This document shows positions 19,265 to 28,422 of a DNA stretch of 64,000 nt, piece after piece. A program made the translations under genes and the position numbers. The stretch covers positions 3,038,001 through 3,102,000 of the forward strand of contig NZ_CP192735.1 in NCBI RefSeq assembly GCF_050749815.1. Reading direction: 5' to 3'. The first letter of the stretch is position 1; the number at the start of each line of letters is the position of its first letter. This stretch comes from Dyella_A sp050749815. Lineage in GTDB: Bacteria > Pseudomonadota > Gammaproteobacteria > Xanthomonadales > Rhodanobacteraceae. Below the pieces are notes generated by a model. The model searched no databases. It was not told where the DNA came from and was given only the letters and a program-made list of their open reading frames with translations.

Positions 19265-20392
19265 CTATTCGGGCATGCGCAGATTGTCGCCGCGATGCAC
19301 CGGCCGCAGGCTGTCCATGATCAGGCCGTAGCTGACACGGTCAAAGGTGCGGAACACCATCACGTGGCCCACGAACTCTTCCGGCAGGGTCACGTCGGGC
19401 GAGGTGCCGCGGCGCCAGCTGTTGCCGGCCACGTCGTCGGCGATGGTCTCGCCCGGCTGCCACACGGCGTAGGTCTGGCCGTTCTCGACGCCATCCTGCT
19501 TGCCGATCGACAGCGCCACCACCTGGCGCTTGCCGGCCGCATCGAGCGCATCGGCAAAGGCGATCACGCGGGCATGCGGGGCCACCGACTTCGGCGCGTG
19601 CGGATAGAAATAGGCATCGTAAGGATGATCGTCGACCGGCATCACGCGGTCGCCCTTGCGGATTTCCATGGTGGAATCGAGCAGCAGCAGGGTCGATACG
19701 TCGCCCGTGCGCAGCGTCTCGGCCGTGCCAATCACCGACACTTCCACGCCCAGGTCGTCACCGCGACCGTAGTGGCCGTCGTTGCGGAAATCTTCCGACC
19801 ACGGGCTGCGCACCATGGACGCGTCGGCGTCGAGGGTGTGGCCGACAATCTCGTTCTCGGCGTCGCTCTTGTCGTCCTGCTCGAAGCCGCGGAACACGTG
19901 GGTCGGGCGAACAATGGCCCAGCGCTGGCCCGGCTCCGCCTGCAGGTTGCGCACGTAGAGGTTCTGGCCCGGCGTGCCGCGCAGCCGCGCTTCCTCCATG
20001 CCCACCACGTACGGCGCCGAGCTGACATCCTCGGACTTCATGACCCGCATGTCCTTGAGGAACATCCCCAGCTCGGAGAGCGGGATCGCCGGCACGGCTT
20101 CGTCGCCGCTGTGCACGCCCGGCTCCAGCTTGAGCGTGGGGCCGTTGATGAAGGACAGATTGAGCACGTCGCCCGGGTAGATCAGGTGCGGGTTCTGCAC
20201 CTGCGGGTTGGCCTGCCAGATTTCCGGCCACAGCCAGGGCTTGGAAAGGAATTTTGCCGAGATATCCCACAGCGTGTCGCCGCGGCGAACCGTGTAGGTA
20301 TCCGGATGGCTGGCACGCAGCTGCGCGCCCGCGGCGTAGACGGCAAACGTAACCAGCATGCCGGCCAGCAGCCCGATGGACTTCTTGATCAT
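19265..20392 (-). CDS. LysM domain-containing exported protein
   Basis: The 375-residue protein has a signal peptide (about residues 1-21, ending VYAAGA) and one LysM peptidoglycan-binding domain at about residues 30-85 (YTVRRGDTLWDISAKFLSKPWLWPEIWQANPQ). A long C-terminal region has no motif I recognise. The domain is of the type found next to dprA in many gammaproteobacteria, probably attached to the cell wall in the periplasm. It is divergent from def. Function beyond wall binding is unknown. Confidence 0.85.
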   Translation of the reverse strand: MIKKSIGLLAGMLVTFAVYAAGAQLRASHPDTYTVRRGDTLWDISAKFLSKPWLWPEIWQANPQVQNPHLIYPGDVLNLSFINGPTLKLEPGVHSGDEAVPAIPLSELGMFLKDMRVMKSEDVSSAPYVVGMEEARLRGTPGQNLYVRNLQAEPGQRWAIVRPTHVFRGFEQDDKSDAENEIVGHTLDADASMVRSPWSEDFRNDGHYGRGDDLGVEVSVIGTAETLRTGDVSTLLLLDSTMEIRKGDRVMPVDDHPYDAYFYPHAPKSVAPHARVIAFADALDAAGKRQVVALSIGKQDGVENGQTYAVWQPGETIADDVAGNSWRRGTSPDVTLPEEFVGHVMVFRTFDRVSYGLIMDSLRPVHRGDNLRMPE

Positions 20393-20578
20393 AAGCGGGA
20401 ATCCCCCTCCCCCGGTGCAAGCGCGAGTGTAACCGAACCGTTAACCCGCGCAACTGGAGCCAGTTGGCAAAACTGTCTGCATGACGCGGGCTTGGCGACG
20501 TACAATAAACCCCATTCTAGATTGCGTCCGGCTTGGTTTTCGCAACGATGCCCACAGTTCCGGCGCCGAGGTGATCCC

Positions 20579-21088
20579 ATGTCCGTGCTCAACATCATTG
20601 AATTTCCCGATCCCCGCCTGCGCATCCGTGCCGAACCGGTGCGCGTGTTCGATGCCGCGCTCAAACAGTTCGTCGCCGATATGTTCGAGACGATGTACGC
20701 CGCCAACGGCGTGGGCCTGGCCGCCACCCAGGTGGCCGTGAGCCAGCAGGTGCTAGTGGCCGACATGAGCGACGAGCGCAACCAGCCGCTGGCGCTGATT
20801 AATCCGCGGATCGTGGAGAAGGCCGGTTCGCAGGTCTACCAAGAAGGCTGCCTGTCGTTCCCCGGCATCTTTGCCGACGTCACCCGCGCCCTGAAGGTGA
20901 AGGTGCAGGCGCACGACGTCGACGGCAAGGAAGTGGAGATGGACATCGAGGGCCCGCTCGCGGTGTGCATCCAGCACGAGATGGATCACCTGGAAGGCAA
21001 GGTGTTTGTCGACTACCTGTCCTCGCTCAAGCGCACTATGCTGCTCAAGCGCATGGAGAAGCAGCGCAAGCAGGCGGCCAGCGCTTGA
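20579..21088 (+). CDS. def: Peptide deformylase
   Basis: Def removes the formyl group from the N-terminal methionine of new proteins. The 169-residue protein has all three motifs: GVGLAATQ at residues 44-51, EGCLS with metal ligand Cys91, and QHEMDH with His133, Glu134 and His137. The ATG at 20579 matches the usual MSVLNIIEFPDPRL start. The stop overlaps the TTG start of fmt, so formylation and deformylation enzymes are co-expressed. Confidence 0.97.
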   Translation: MSVLNIIEFPDPRLRIRAEPVRVFDAALKQFVADMFETMYAANGVGLAATQVAVSQQVLVADMSDERNQPLALINPRIVEKAGSQVYQEGCLSFPGIFADVTRALKVKVQAHDVDGKEVEMDIEGPLAVCIQHEMDHLEGKVFVDYLSSLKRTMLLKRMEKQRKQAASA

Positions 21089-22026
21089 GCGGCGAGACCC
21101 CGCTGCGCATCGTTTTCGCCGGCACCCCCGAGTTCTCCGTTCCCTGTCTGGCGGCGTGCCGCGCCAGCGGGGCCGAGGTGGTGGCGGTCTATACCCAGCC
21201 GGATCGTCCCGCCGGGCGCGGCCGCAAGCTCACCCCCAGTCCGGTCAAGCAGGCTGCGCTTGAAGCCCACATTCCGGTCGAGCAGCCCGAGTCGCTGAAA
21301 GACCCCGCCCGCAACCGACTGGCAGCGTACGCGCCCGACCTGATGGTGGTGGTGGCCTACGGGCTGATCTTGCCGCGCAAGGTGCTGGCCATCCCGCGCC
21401 TGGGCTGCTGGAACGTGCACGCCAGCCTGCTGCCGCGCTGGCGCGGGGCGGCACCGATCCAGCGCGCGATTCTCGCCGGCGACACCGAGAGCGGCGTCGA
21501 CCTGATGCAGATGGAGGCCGGCCTGGACACCGGTCCGGTGCTGCTCGAACGACGCACTCCGATTCACGGCGACGACACCGGCGGTAGCCTGCACGATCGC
21601 CTGTCGCAACTCGGTGCCGAGGTGCTCGCTGAAGGCCTCAAGCGCGTCCTTGCCGGCGAAACGCTGACTCCCGTATCGCAACCGGAAGCGGGCGTCACCT
21701 ACGCGCACAAGCTCGACAAGGCCGAGGCGCGTCTGGATTTCAGCCGCCCGGCGCGCGAACTGGAGCGTCAGGTGCGCGCCTTCGATCCATGGCCGGTGGC
21801 CGAGGGCGAGGTGGCCGGCGAGACGCTGCGCGTGTGGTCGGCGCAAGCGCTCAATCTCGACCATTACGCCATGCCCGGCAGCGTGCTGGCCGCCAGCCGA
21901 GACGGTATCGACATCGCCTGCGCTGAAGGCGCCCTGCGCATCACGGCGCTGCAACGCGCTGGTGGCAAGCGCATCGGCGCGGTGGACTATCTCAACGCCC
22001 GTCCCGACCTGCGCTCGGCGCGATGA
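21085..22026 (+). CDS. fmt: Methionyl-tRNA formyltransferase
   Basis: Fmt formylates initiator Met-tRNA using 10-formyltetrahydrofolate. The 313-residue protein has the LRIVFAGTPEFSVP start and the catalytic WNVHASLLPRWRGAAPIQ region. The start is a TTG at 21085 that overlaps the def stop as TTGA; the upstream reading is inside def and not family-like. A C-terminal OB-fold domain follows residue 205. The ATGA overlap with rsmB at the end makes def-fmt-rsmB a coupled unit. Confidence 0.95.
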   Translation: MSGETPLRIVFAGTPEFSVPCLAACRASGAEVVAVYTQPDRPAGRGRKLTPSPVKQAALEAHIPVEQPESLKDPARNRLAAYAPDLMVVVAYGLILPRKVLAIPRLGCWNVHASLLPRWRGAAPIQRAILAGDTESGVDLMQMEAGLDTGPVLLERRTPIHGDDTGGSLHDRLSQLGAEVLAEGLKRVLAGETLTPVSQPEAGVTYAHKLDKAEARLDFSRPARELERQVRAFDPWPVAEGEVAGETLRVWSAQALNLDHYAMPGSVLAASRDGIDIACAEGALRITALQRAGGKRIGAVDYLNARPDLRSAR

Positions 22027-23324
22027 AACCCGATACCCGCGCCCTCGCCGCGAAGGGGCTGGCCGAAGTCGCCCTGCGCGGTGCTTCGCTGCGTGAGGTG
22101 ATGGAACGCAGCGCCCCCAAACTGTCCGACCCGCGCGACCGCGCCCTGCTGATGGCGCTGCTGAGCGAGGGCGCACGCTGGTGGCTGCGCTTCGACGCGG
22201 CCGTCGACGCGATGCTGGCCAAGCCGATCCGGCACAAGGATCCGGCCATCCACGCGCTGCTGGTACTGGGCCTGGTGCAGCTGGAGATCCTGCAGCTCAG
22301 CGACTACGCCGCGGTGGCCGCCACCGTGGAAGCCACGCGCACGCTCAAGCGCCCGGCGCTGGCCGGCATGGTCAACGCCGTGCTGCGCCGCTGGCAGCGC
22401 GAGCGCGCGACGCACATCGCTCGTCTCGATGCCGAGCCGACCACCCGCCACGCGCATCCCGCATGGCTGGCCACGGCGCTGCAGCGCGACTGGCCGGCGC
22501 AGGCCGATGCGGTGATGGCCGCCGACAACGGCGAACCGCCACTGATGCTGCGGGTGAACCGCCAGCGCAGCGAACGCGCAGCCTTCGTCGCGCGGCTGCA
22601 GGCAAGTGGTCACGAGGCGCACGCCCACCCGTGGCTGGCCGACGCGGCGGTGCTGCCGCACAGCACCGACGTCACCCGGCTGCCCGGCTTCGCCGACGGT
22701 GCCTTCGCCGTGCAGGACGGCGCGGCCCAGGTCGCCGCCGACCTCGCCGACCTGCGCGATGGACTGCGCGTGCTCGACGCCTGCGCCGCTCCGGGCGGCA
22801 AGGCCTGCCACCTGCTGGAGCGGGCGCGCATCGACCTCACCGCGCTTGAGTTCGACGCCAAGCGCGCCGAGCGCATCCGGGACAACCTGATGCGCCTTCG
22901 GCTGGATGCCAAGGTGGTGGTCGGCGACGCGGGCGCGCCGCCCGCCGCGTGGAAGAAGCAGCCGTTCGACCGCATCCTCGTCGATGCGCCGTGCTCGGCC
23001 ACCGGCGTGCTGCGCCGCCGCCCCGACGTGCGTCTGCACCGCCGCGAGAGCGACATCGCCGCGATGGGCGTGCAGCAGCGGCGCATCGTGTCCGCGCTGT
23101 GGCCGCTGCTGGCGCCGGGCGGGCGGCTGGTCTACATCACCTGCTCGGTGCTGCGCGCGGAGAACGAGGCGGTCGTGTCCGAGCTGCTGGCGGCGCGTGA
23201 CGATGCCGCGGCGGTGGCCTTCACGCTGCCGGTCGGGCAGGCCGCGGCCGTGGGTTGGCAGATCCTGCCGGGCGACGGCGACCTCGACGGGATGTATTAC
23301 GCGGTGCTGCAAAAAAAGGCCTGA
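22023..23324 (+). CDS. rsmB: 16S rRNA (cytosine-967-C5)-methyltransferase
   Basis: RsmB methylates C967 of 16S rRNA with S-adenosylmethionine. The 433-residue protein has an N-terminal NusB-like RNA-binding domain (residues about 1-140), then the Rossmann methyltransferase with DACAAPGGKACH, the DAPCSATGVLRRRPD motif and the catalytic cysteine in YITCSV. Length and order match the family. It overlaps fmt by four bases. Confidence 0.95.
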   Translation: MKPDTRALAAKGLAEVALRGASLREVMERSAPKLSDPRDRALLMALLSEGARWWLRFDAAVDAMLAKPIRHKDPAIHALLVLGLVQLEILQLSDYAAVAATVEATRTLKRPALAGMVNAVLRRWQRERATHIARLDAEPTTRHAHPAWLATALQRDWPAQADAVMAADNGEPPLMLRVNRQRSERAAFVARLQASGHEAHAHPWLADAAVLPHSTDVTRLPGFADGAFAVQDGAAQVAADLADLRDGLRVLDACAAPGGKACHLLERARIDLTALEFDAKRAERIRDNLMRLRLDAKVVVGDAGAPPAAWKKQPFDRILVDAPCSATGVLRRRPDVRLHRRESDIAAMGVQQRRIVSALWPLLAPGGRLVYITCSVLRAENEAVVSELLAARDDAAAVAFTLPVGQAAAVGWQILPGDGDLDGMYYAVLQKKA

Positions 23325-23392
23325 CGCAAGAAGCTGCGCCCGGCCGCGCCGCACACGCGGCTATGCTTGTACCGATTTCCCCACCGACCCCG

Positions 23393-25132
23393 ATGGAACG
23401 CCGCGTCGTGAAACCGCTCCCCGCCCTGTCCCGCGCCCGCCCGCTGTGGCTGTCCAGCGCCCGCGCCGAGCTCCTCTGGGGCGGCCTGTTCGCGCTGTTC
23501 GTGCTCGGCGTGGGCATCGGCCTGCGCGATCCATGGCCGTCGGACGAGCCGCGCTTCGCCCTGGTCGCGCGCTGGATGGTGGAGCACGGCCAGTGGCTGT
23601 TCCCGCACCGCGGCCACGAGTTGTACCCGGACAAGCCGCCGGTGTTCATGTGGACCCAGGCGCTGGCGTACTTCCTCACGCGTAGCTGGCGCGTTGCGTT
23701 CCTGCTGCCGTCCTTGCTCGCGGCGCTGGGCGCGCTCGCGCTCACCTACGATCTGGCCCGCCGCCTGTGGAATCACCGCAGCGGCCTGCTGGCCGCGCTC
23801 GCCCTGCTGGTGACGATCCACTTCACCTACCAGATGCGCAACGCGCAGATCGATCCGCTGCTGCTGGGCTGGATCACCCTGGCCAACTACGGCCTGCTGC
23901 GCCACCTGCTGCTGGGACCGTCCTGGCGCTGGTTCTGGATCGGCTGCTTCTTCGCCGGCGTGGGCGTAGTGACCAAGGGCGTGGGTGTACTGGCGCTGCT
24001 GATGCTCATTCCCTTTGCGTTCGCGCGTCGGCGCGGCTGGCGCCACGTGGCTCGGTTCGACGGCAGCGCCGGGCGCTGGGCGCTGGGCGCGCTCGCCTTC
24101 CTGCTGCCGGTGCTGGCGTGGCTGGTGCCGATGGTGTTGATCGCCCGCGCCGACGGCGACCCGCAGCACGCCGAATATGTGCAGAACATCCTGTTCGGGC
24201 AGACCGTACACCGCTACGCCACGCCGCCCGGGCACCTGCATTCGCCCGCCTACTTCCTCGGCATCATCGCGGTGGACTGGCTGCCGCTGTCGCTGCTGCT
24301 GCCGTGGGCACTGCCAGCATGGTGGCGCCGGCTGAAGCGGCGCGACGCGCGCTTCCTGATCCCGCTGGGCTGGATCGCGCTGGTGCTGGTGTTCTTCTCG
24401 CTGAGCCCGGGCAAGCGCGATGTCTACATCCTGCCCGCGCTGCCGATCACCGCGCTGGCGATGGCGCCGCTGTTGCCGGCGCTGCTGCGCCGACGCGGCG
24501 TGCGCACGGCGGTGTTCGTGCTCACGCTCGCCCTGAGCGGCGCGCTCGCGATTGCCGGCGCGCTGGCCGTAACGCGGCATCCCAAGTGGTCGCTGCGGCT
24601 GGAGCAAAGTCTGGATCCGCAGATCTGGTGGCTGTTCCTCACCATCGGCGTGGCCGGCCTCCTGATCGCGACGCTCACCCGCCTGCGCCGGGCGCCGCAG
24701 GGCTGGCTGGCCTTCGCCGCGGTGCTTTGGAGCGTCTACGGGTTGTGGGGCTATCCCCTGCTGAATGGTGATCGCTCCTCGTTGGACGTGATGGCGAGAG
24801 CGCGCACCATCGCGGGCCCGCAGGCGCCGATCGGCCTGGTCGCCTGGAAGGAGCAGAACCTGCTGATGGCACAGGGGCCGGTAGCCGAGTTCGGTTTCCT
24901 CAAGCCGTGGCCACAGCAGTTCGCCGACGCCACGACGTGGCTGCGGGCGGATCCTACGCAACGCTGGCTGTTCAGCCTAGACAGCGCGATGGGCCAGTGC
25001 GTGGACCGCAGCAAGGCGACCTACGTCGGGCACGCCAACCGCCGCGAGTGGTGGATGTTCCGGGCCGGTGCGCTGGTAGTGGGGTGCCTGCCTGATTCGC
25101 CGGCTGGCGCAGAGGATGCCGGCGGCGATTGA
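23393..25132 (+). CDS. GT-C glycosyltransferase, ArnT/PMT-like
   Basis: The 579-residue protein has about 11-12 membrane helices and a C-terminal periplasmic part. The family's catalytic acidic pair is present in the first external loop as PSDEPRFALVARWM at about residues 47-60, and YPDKPPVFMW follows. Such enzymes transfer a lipid-linked sugar onto lipid A, LPS or protein. The precise sugar and acceptor cannot be told. I chose the ATG at 23393; an upstream in-frame ATG at 23363 is possible. It opens the surface-polysaccharide block. Confidence 0.8.
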   Translation: MERRVVKPLPALSRARPLWLSSARAELLWGGLFALFVLGVGIGLRDPWPSDEPRFALVARWMVEHGQWLFPHRGHELYPDKPPVFMWTQALAYFLTRSWRVAFLLPSLLAALGALALTYDLARRLWNHRSGLLAALALLVTIHFTYQMRNAQIDPLLLGWITLANYGLLRHLLLGPSWRWFWIGCFFAGVGVVTKGVGVLALLMLIPFAFARRRGWRHVARFDGSAGRWALGALAFLLPVLAWLVPMVLIARADGDPQHAEYVQNILFGQTVHRYATPPGHLHSPAYFLGIIAVDWLPLSLLLPWALPAWWRRLKRRDARFLIPLGWIALVLVFFSLSPGKRDVYILPALPITALAMAPLLPALLRRRGVRTAVFVLTLALSGALAIAGALAVTRHPKWSLRLEQSLDPQIWWLFLTIGVAGLLIATLTRLRRAPQGWLAFAAVLWSVYGLWGYPLLNGDRSSLDVMARARTIAGPQAPIGLVAWKEQNLLMAQGPVAEFGFLKPWPQQFADATTWLRADPTQRWLFSLDSAMGQCVDRSKATYVGHANRREWWMFRAGALVVGCLPDSPAGAEDAGGD

Positions 25133-25235
25133 TCGCGGCGCCTGAACGAAGCTTCCTCGCTGCGAGGCGCACCATTATTTCGTCCGGCTAGACTGCCGGC
25201 CTCTCCATTTGCTTCATCAGTTCAGCTCTCAGACA

Positions 25236-26231
25236 ATGCCCCGACGAATCAATCTTATTGCCCGCGACAACGGTGTCGGGTTGACCCGCGACCTGCGGCT
25301 GCTCGCGCAGATACTGCGCGCCGGCGGCTGCGACGTCACGGTGACGGGTGTCCGTCGCGGGAAGCTGACCAAGTGGCTGCGTCCGTGGGTCCGCCGGGGC
25401 GAGTGGATGGTGCGAAGGCTGGTTCGGGGTCGCCGGGCAACCACCCACGATGTCAACGTAATGCTTGAGCACGTCTGGCCCGATGACGCGCCGTTCGCGC
25501 ATACCAACGTGCTTGTCCCGAATCCGGAATGGTTTCTGCCGCGCGACCGGCAGCATCTGGACCGAGTGGACCGGGTCTTGGCAAAGACGCACCACGCCCA
25601 AGTGTTGTTCGAACATCTAGGGAAGACCGTGGACTACGTTGGATTCACCAGCGTAGATCGACTGCTTCCGAGGGAAGTGCCTCGTGATCGCCGCTTCTTT
25701 CACCTCGCCGGCCGTAGTCGCTCCAAGGGAACCGAGCGCCTGCTCTCGCTGTGGCGTAAGCACCCCGAATGGCCTGGACTGACCGTGGTGCAGAGCCCGC
25801 ACAACGCCAAGCCGGGCGAACCGGCAGCCAATATCGACCACCTGGTCGGCTACATGGACGATGCCACGCTGCAGGGACTGCAGAACAGCCACTGGTTTCA
25901 CCTCTGTCCCTCGGAAACTGAGGGCTACGGTCACTATCTGACCGAGGCCATGAGCGTTGGCGCTATAGTGGTCACGTTGGACGCACCGCCGATGAACGAG
26001 CTGGTCCAACCGGGCTGCGGCCTGCTGATTTCCCCCAGCGTCAACACGGGTCGGCAGCATCTTGCCACGACCTACTTTTTTGATGACGCCGCCATGGAGG
26101 CGGCCGTCGAACGTGCGCTGGCCATGGACGAGGAGGCGCTGCAGCAGATGGGCGAACGCGCCCGTGCGCAGTTTCTTGCCAACGAAGCCTCATTCGCGCC
26201 GCGACTGCTTCGCGTCATCGAGGCGCTCTGA
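25236..26231 (+). CDS. Glycosyltransferase, GT4-like
   Basis: The 331-residue soluble protein has two Rossmann-like halves and a C-terminal donor-binding segment SETEGYGHYLTEAMSVGAIVV at about residues 227-247, the GT-B E-x7-E signature. It begins at the ATG at 25236 (MPRRINLIARDNGVGL). It probably adds a sugar from a nucleotide donor during LPS core or polysaccharide assembly. Its codons look less GC-biased than those of the housekeeping genes to the left, as in many surface-sugar genes. Confidence 0.75.
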   Translation: MPRRINLIARDNGVGLTRDLRLLAQILRAGGCDVTVTGVRRGKLTKWLRPWVRRGEWMVRRLVRGRRATTHDVNVMLEHVWPDDAPFAHTNVLVPNPEWFLPRDRQHLDRVDRVLAKTHHAQVLFEHLGKTVDYVGFTSVDRLLPREVPRDRRFFHLAGRSRSKGTERLLSLWRKHPEWPGLTVVQSPHNAKPGEPAANIDHLVGYMDDATLQGLQNSHWFHLCPSETEGYGHYLTEAMSVGAIVVTLDAPPMNELVQPGCGLLISPSVNTGRQHLATTYFFDDAAMEAAVERALAMDEEALQQMGERARAQFLANEASFAPRLLRVIEAL

Positions 26232-26265
26232 CGCCGTGTGAAGCATCCAGGGCACGGGGCGAGTG

Positions 26266-27543
26266 TCAGACCGCGGAGCGTCCTTTCTGTGCCGTACCCT
26301 TGCCGCGGTCTTCGAACCACAGCTGCAGCGCGATCGCCAGCGGGAGCCAGGTCACCAGCCACTCGGCCCGCGGGCTCTGCAGGAAGCTCGGGCCATCCAC
26401 CTGTAACGCCACGCTGGCGAAAATCCACGTTACCAACATCAGCGCGCCCAGCGACTGTCTCCGATGGCGCCAGCCCTGCCAGCCCATCCAGGCCCATACC
26501 AGCAACCACAGCACCAGACCGGGCAGACCGACCTCGATCGCCACGTTGGTAAAGATATTGTGGCTGTGGGTGAGCACCTGCGACCCGGCAATAACCTGAT
26601 AGTCGCTGCCCAGTCCCAGCCCGCTCCACGGGTGGGCTTCGATGAACGCCAGCGCTTGGCGAAAGATCTGCGGTCGATAGGACATCCCTCGATGCATGAG
26701 CTCCGACGGCATAACCGCCAGCACGAGCAGCACTGCAACCACGCTTCCCGCTGCCAAGCCCAGGGACCAGCGGTCGCGGCGCCATAGCACCATGCCGACG
26801 AGGCAAGCCAGCAGCGCCACCCAGGAGCCGCGGCTTCCGGTCCACCCGACGAACACCAGCAGCACCACCATTGCCGACCAACCCAGATAGCGCCTCGCTC
26901 CCACCGGAGGAACCAGCTGGGTCAGCCACAGGAAGGCGCAGGCCATCACGTAGGCTGACAGGTTCGGGCCATCGAGCAACGCCAGCCCAATCATCCGGTG
27001 ATGCCAAACGATGTGCCGCCATGGAAACGCGATCATCGCCGCCAGCGCCGCAGCCGAGAGTACCACCGCGGTCCACCACAGCAACGATTGCACCTGAGCG
27101 CGGCTTCGCCCCAGCGACCACGCCAGCCATGCGCTGAGATAGAGCACCACGAAGATGGGTGCCTTTAGGCGTTCAGCAACCTGCGCACCGGTCGCCCAGA
27201 ACAACGTGATGCCGGACCACACCAGCAGCGCCAGGCACAGCTGCAGCGGCGGAGAGCGCAACCACTGCCAGGCGAGCTCGCCACGGCGACGAACCAGCAC
27301 GATCAAGCCGGGCAGGAACAGGGTCAATGCCAGCGTCCAGTGATAGAGACTGCGCGGCTGATGACCAGGGGTGACGGCTATGCCCACCGGAAGCCAGAAC
27401 AGGCCAAGCATTAGCCACGACGATAACCACCCCGGATGGACTGGTGTATGGGGCAATTGCGCATATCGCGACAGCTCGCTGGACCGGAAAGCATCTTCCG
27501 CGACAGGCGGAGGGGCGGAAAAGTCGTGTCCCATCTGCTCCAT
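26266..27543 (-). CDS. O-antigen ligase family protein
   Basis: The 425-residue inner-membrane protein has 10-12 helices and the Wzy_C/WaaL-type periplasmic loop with FIEAHPWSGLGLGSDY and the histidine motif THSHNIF near residue 330. WaaL ligases move undecaprenyl-linked O-antigen onto lipid A-core; related Wzy enzymes polymerise O-antigen. The two cannot be separated by sequence inspection. It converges with the preceding GT4-like gene and lies 24 bases after the stop of a GT2 gene on the same strand. Confidence 0.82.
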   Translation of the reverse strand: MEQMGHDFSAPPPVAEDAFRSSELSRYAQLPHTPVHPGWLSSWLMLGLFWLPVGIAVTPGHQPRSLYHWTLALTLFLPGLIVLVRRRGELAWQWLRSPPLQLCLALLVWSGITLFWATGAQVAERLKAPIFVVLYLSAWLAWSLGRSRAQVQSLLWWTAVVLSAAALAAMIAFPWRHIVWHHRMIGLALLDGPNLSAYVMACAFLWLTQLVPPVGARRYLGWSAMVVLLVFVGWTGSRGSWVALLACLVGMVLWRRDRWSLGLAAGSVVAVLLVLAVMPSELMHRGMSYRPQIFRQALAFIEAHPWSGLGLGSDYQVIAGSQVLTHSHNIFTNVAIEVGLPGLVLWLLVWAWMGWQGWRHRRQSLGALMLVTWIFASVALQVDGPSFLQSPRAEWLVTWLPLAIALQLWFEDRGKGTAQKGRSAV

Positions 27544-27567
27544 GTGACGCTACAACTCCTGAATTGA

Positions 27568-28422
27568 TCAGGAAAGGATAGCCTGTGGCGGCGCCTGGAA
27601 TTCGGAGACATGCTGATCGACCCCCATCGAACACCGAACCGTGCCGGCGGCGCGGGTGGCCGCGAGGATGCGGTCGTTGGGGTTGTCGCCGACGTTCTTG
27701 CGCGACCGGTGGTAGAGATGGAAGGCCAGGGCACTGAAGCGCAGGTCTCGCCGTCGCAGGCCCGCATGGAAGGCGCGTACCGCCAGTTCCGTGTCTTCGC
27801 GCCCCCAGCCGGTCATTTCCTCGTTGAAACCGTTGAGGCGGACCAGGTCATCGCGCCAGAACCCCATGTTGCAGCTCTTGATGCCGCGCTGGCGCTGGCC
27901 AGGGCGCGCGTACAATCGCGCCAACGGCGGGATTCGCAAGGTATGCCGGCGACGCCCTACGCCGCGCTCGAAAAAGCCCAGCTCGGTGCGCTGCTCGCGA
28001 AGCATGCGGGCGCTGAGCGCTTCATTCATGAGCACACGCGATCCTTGTACAAAGCATCCCCGCCGTGCAAAAGCGCGGTGGTCGGCTATGAAGTGGTGCT
28101 CCGCCACCATGTCGCCATCTAGCAGGATCATGTAGTCGCCCTGTGCCGCCGCTATCGCTCGGTTACGCGCGCGACTCATGCGCGCACCATCATCCGGTTG
28201 CCACAGGTGAATCAGCCGGGTGGGGTAATCACATGCCACGCGCCGGAGCAGCGCGCGCGTGTCCTCATGCGAACCATCGTCCGTGACGATCACTTCGAAA
28301 GGCAGCTCACTCTGTGCTGCCAGCGAACGCAGCACCAACTCAAGCGCCTGCGGCCAGTTATAGGTGATCACGGCAACGCTAATGCGACCCTGGGCCGCCG
28401 GCAGTGGATAGAGTCGCGTCAT
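27568..28422 (-). CDS. Glycosyltransferase family 2, with galactosyltransferase-like C-terminus
   Basis: The 284-residue protein has a GT-A fold with VAVITYNWPQALELVLRSL near the N-terminus, the nucleotide-binding VTDDGS and the metal-binding LLDGDM. The C-terminal acceptor region GFNEEMTGWGREDTELAVR is typical of chondroitin/galactosyltransferase-like GT2 proteins. I chose the ATG at 28422 because it overlaps the stop of the upstream GT2 gene as ATGA; 22 extra upstream in-frame codons lie inside that gene. Confidence 0.82.
   Translation of the reverse strand: MTRLYPLPAAQGRISVAVITYNWPQALELVLRSLAAQSELPFEVIVTDDGSHEDTRALLRRVACDYPTRLIHLWQPDDGARMSRARNRAIAAAQGDYMILLDGDMVAEHHFIADHRAFARRGCFVQGSRVLMNEALSARMLREQRTELGFFERGVGRRRHTLRIPPLARLYARPGQRQRGIKSCNMGFWRDDLVRLNGFNEEMTGWGREDTELAVRAFHAGLRRRDLRFSALAFHLYHRSRKNVGDNPNDRILAATRAAGTVRCSMGVDQHVSEFQAPPQAILS

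Noticed and set aside
20464..20506. TTGGCA and TACAAT as a def promoter
   Set aside because: The spacing of 31 bases is too long for a sigma-70 promoter.
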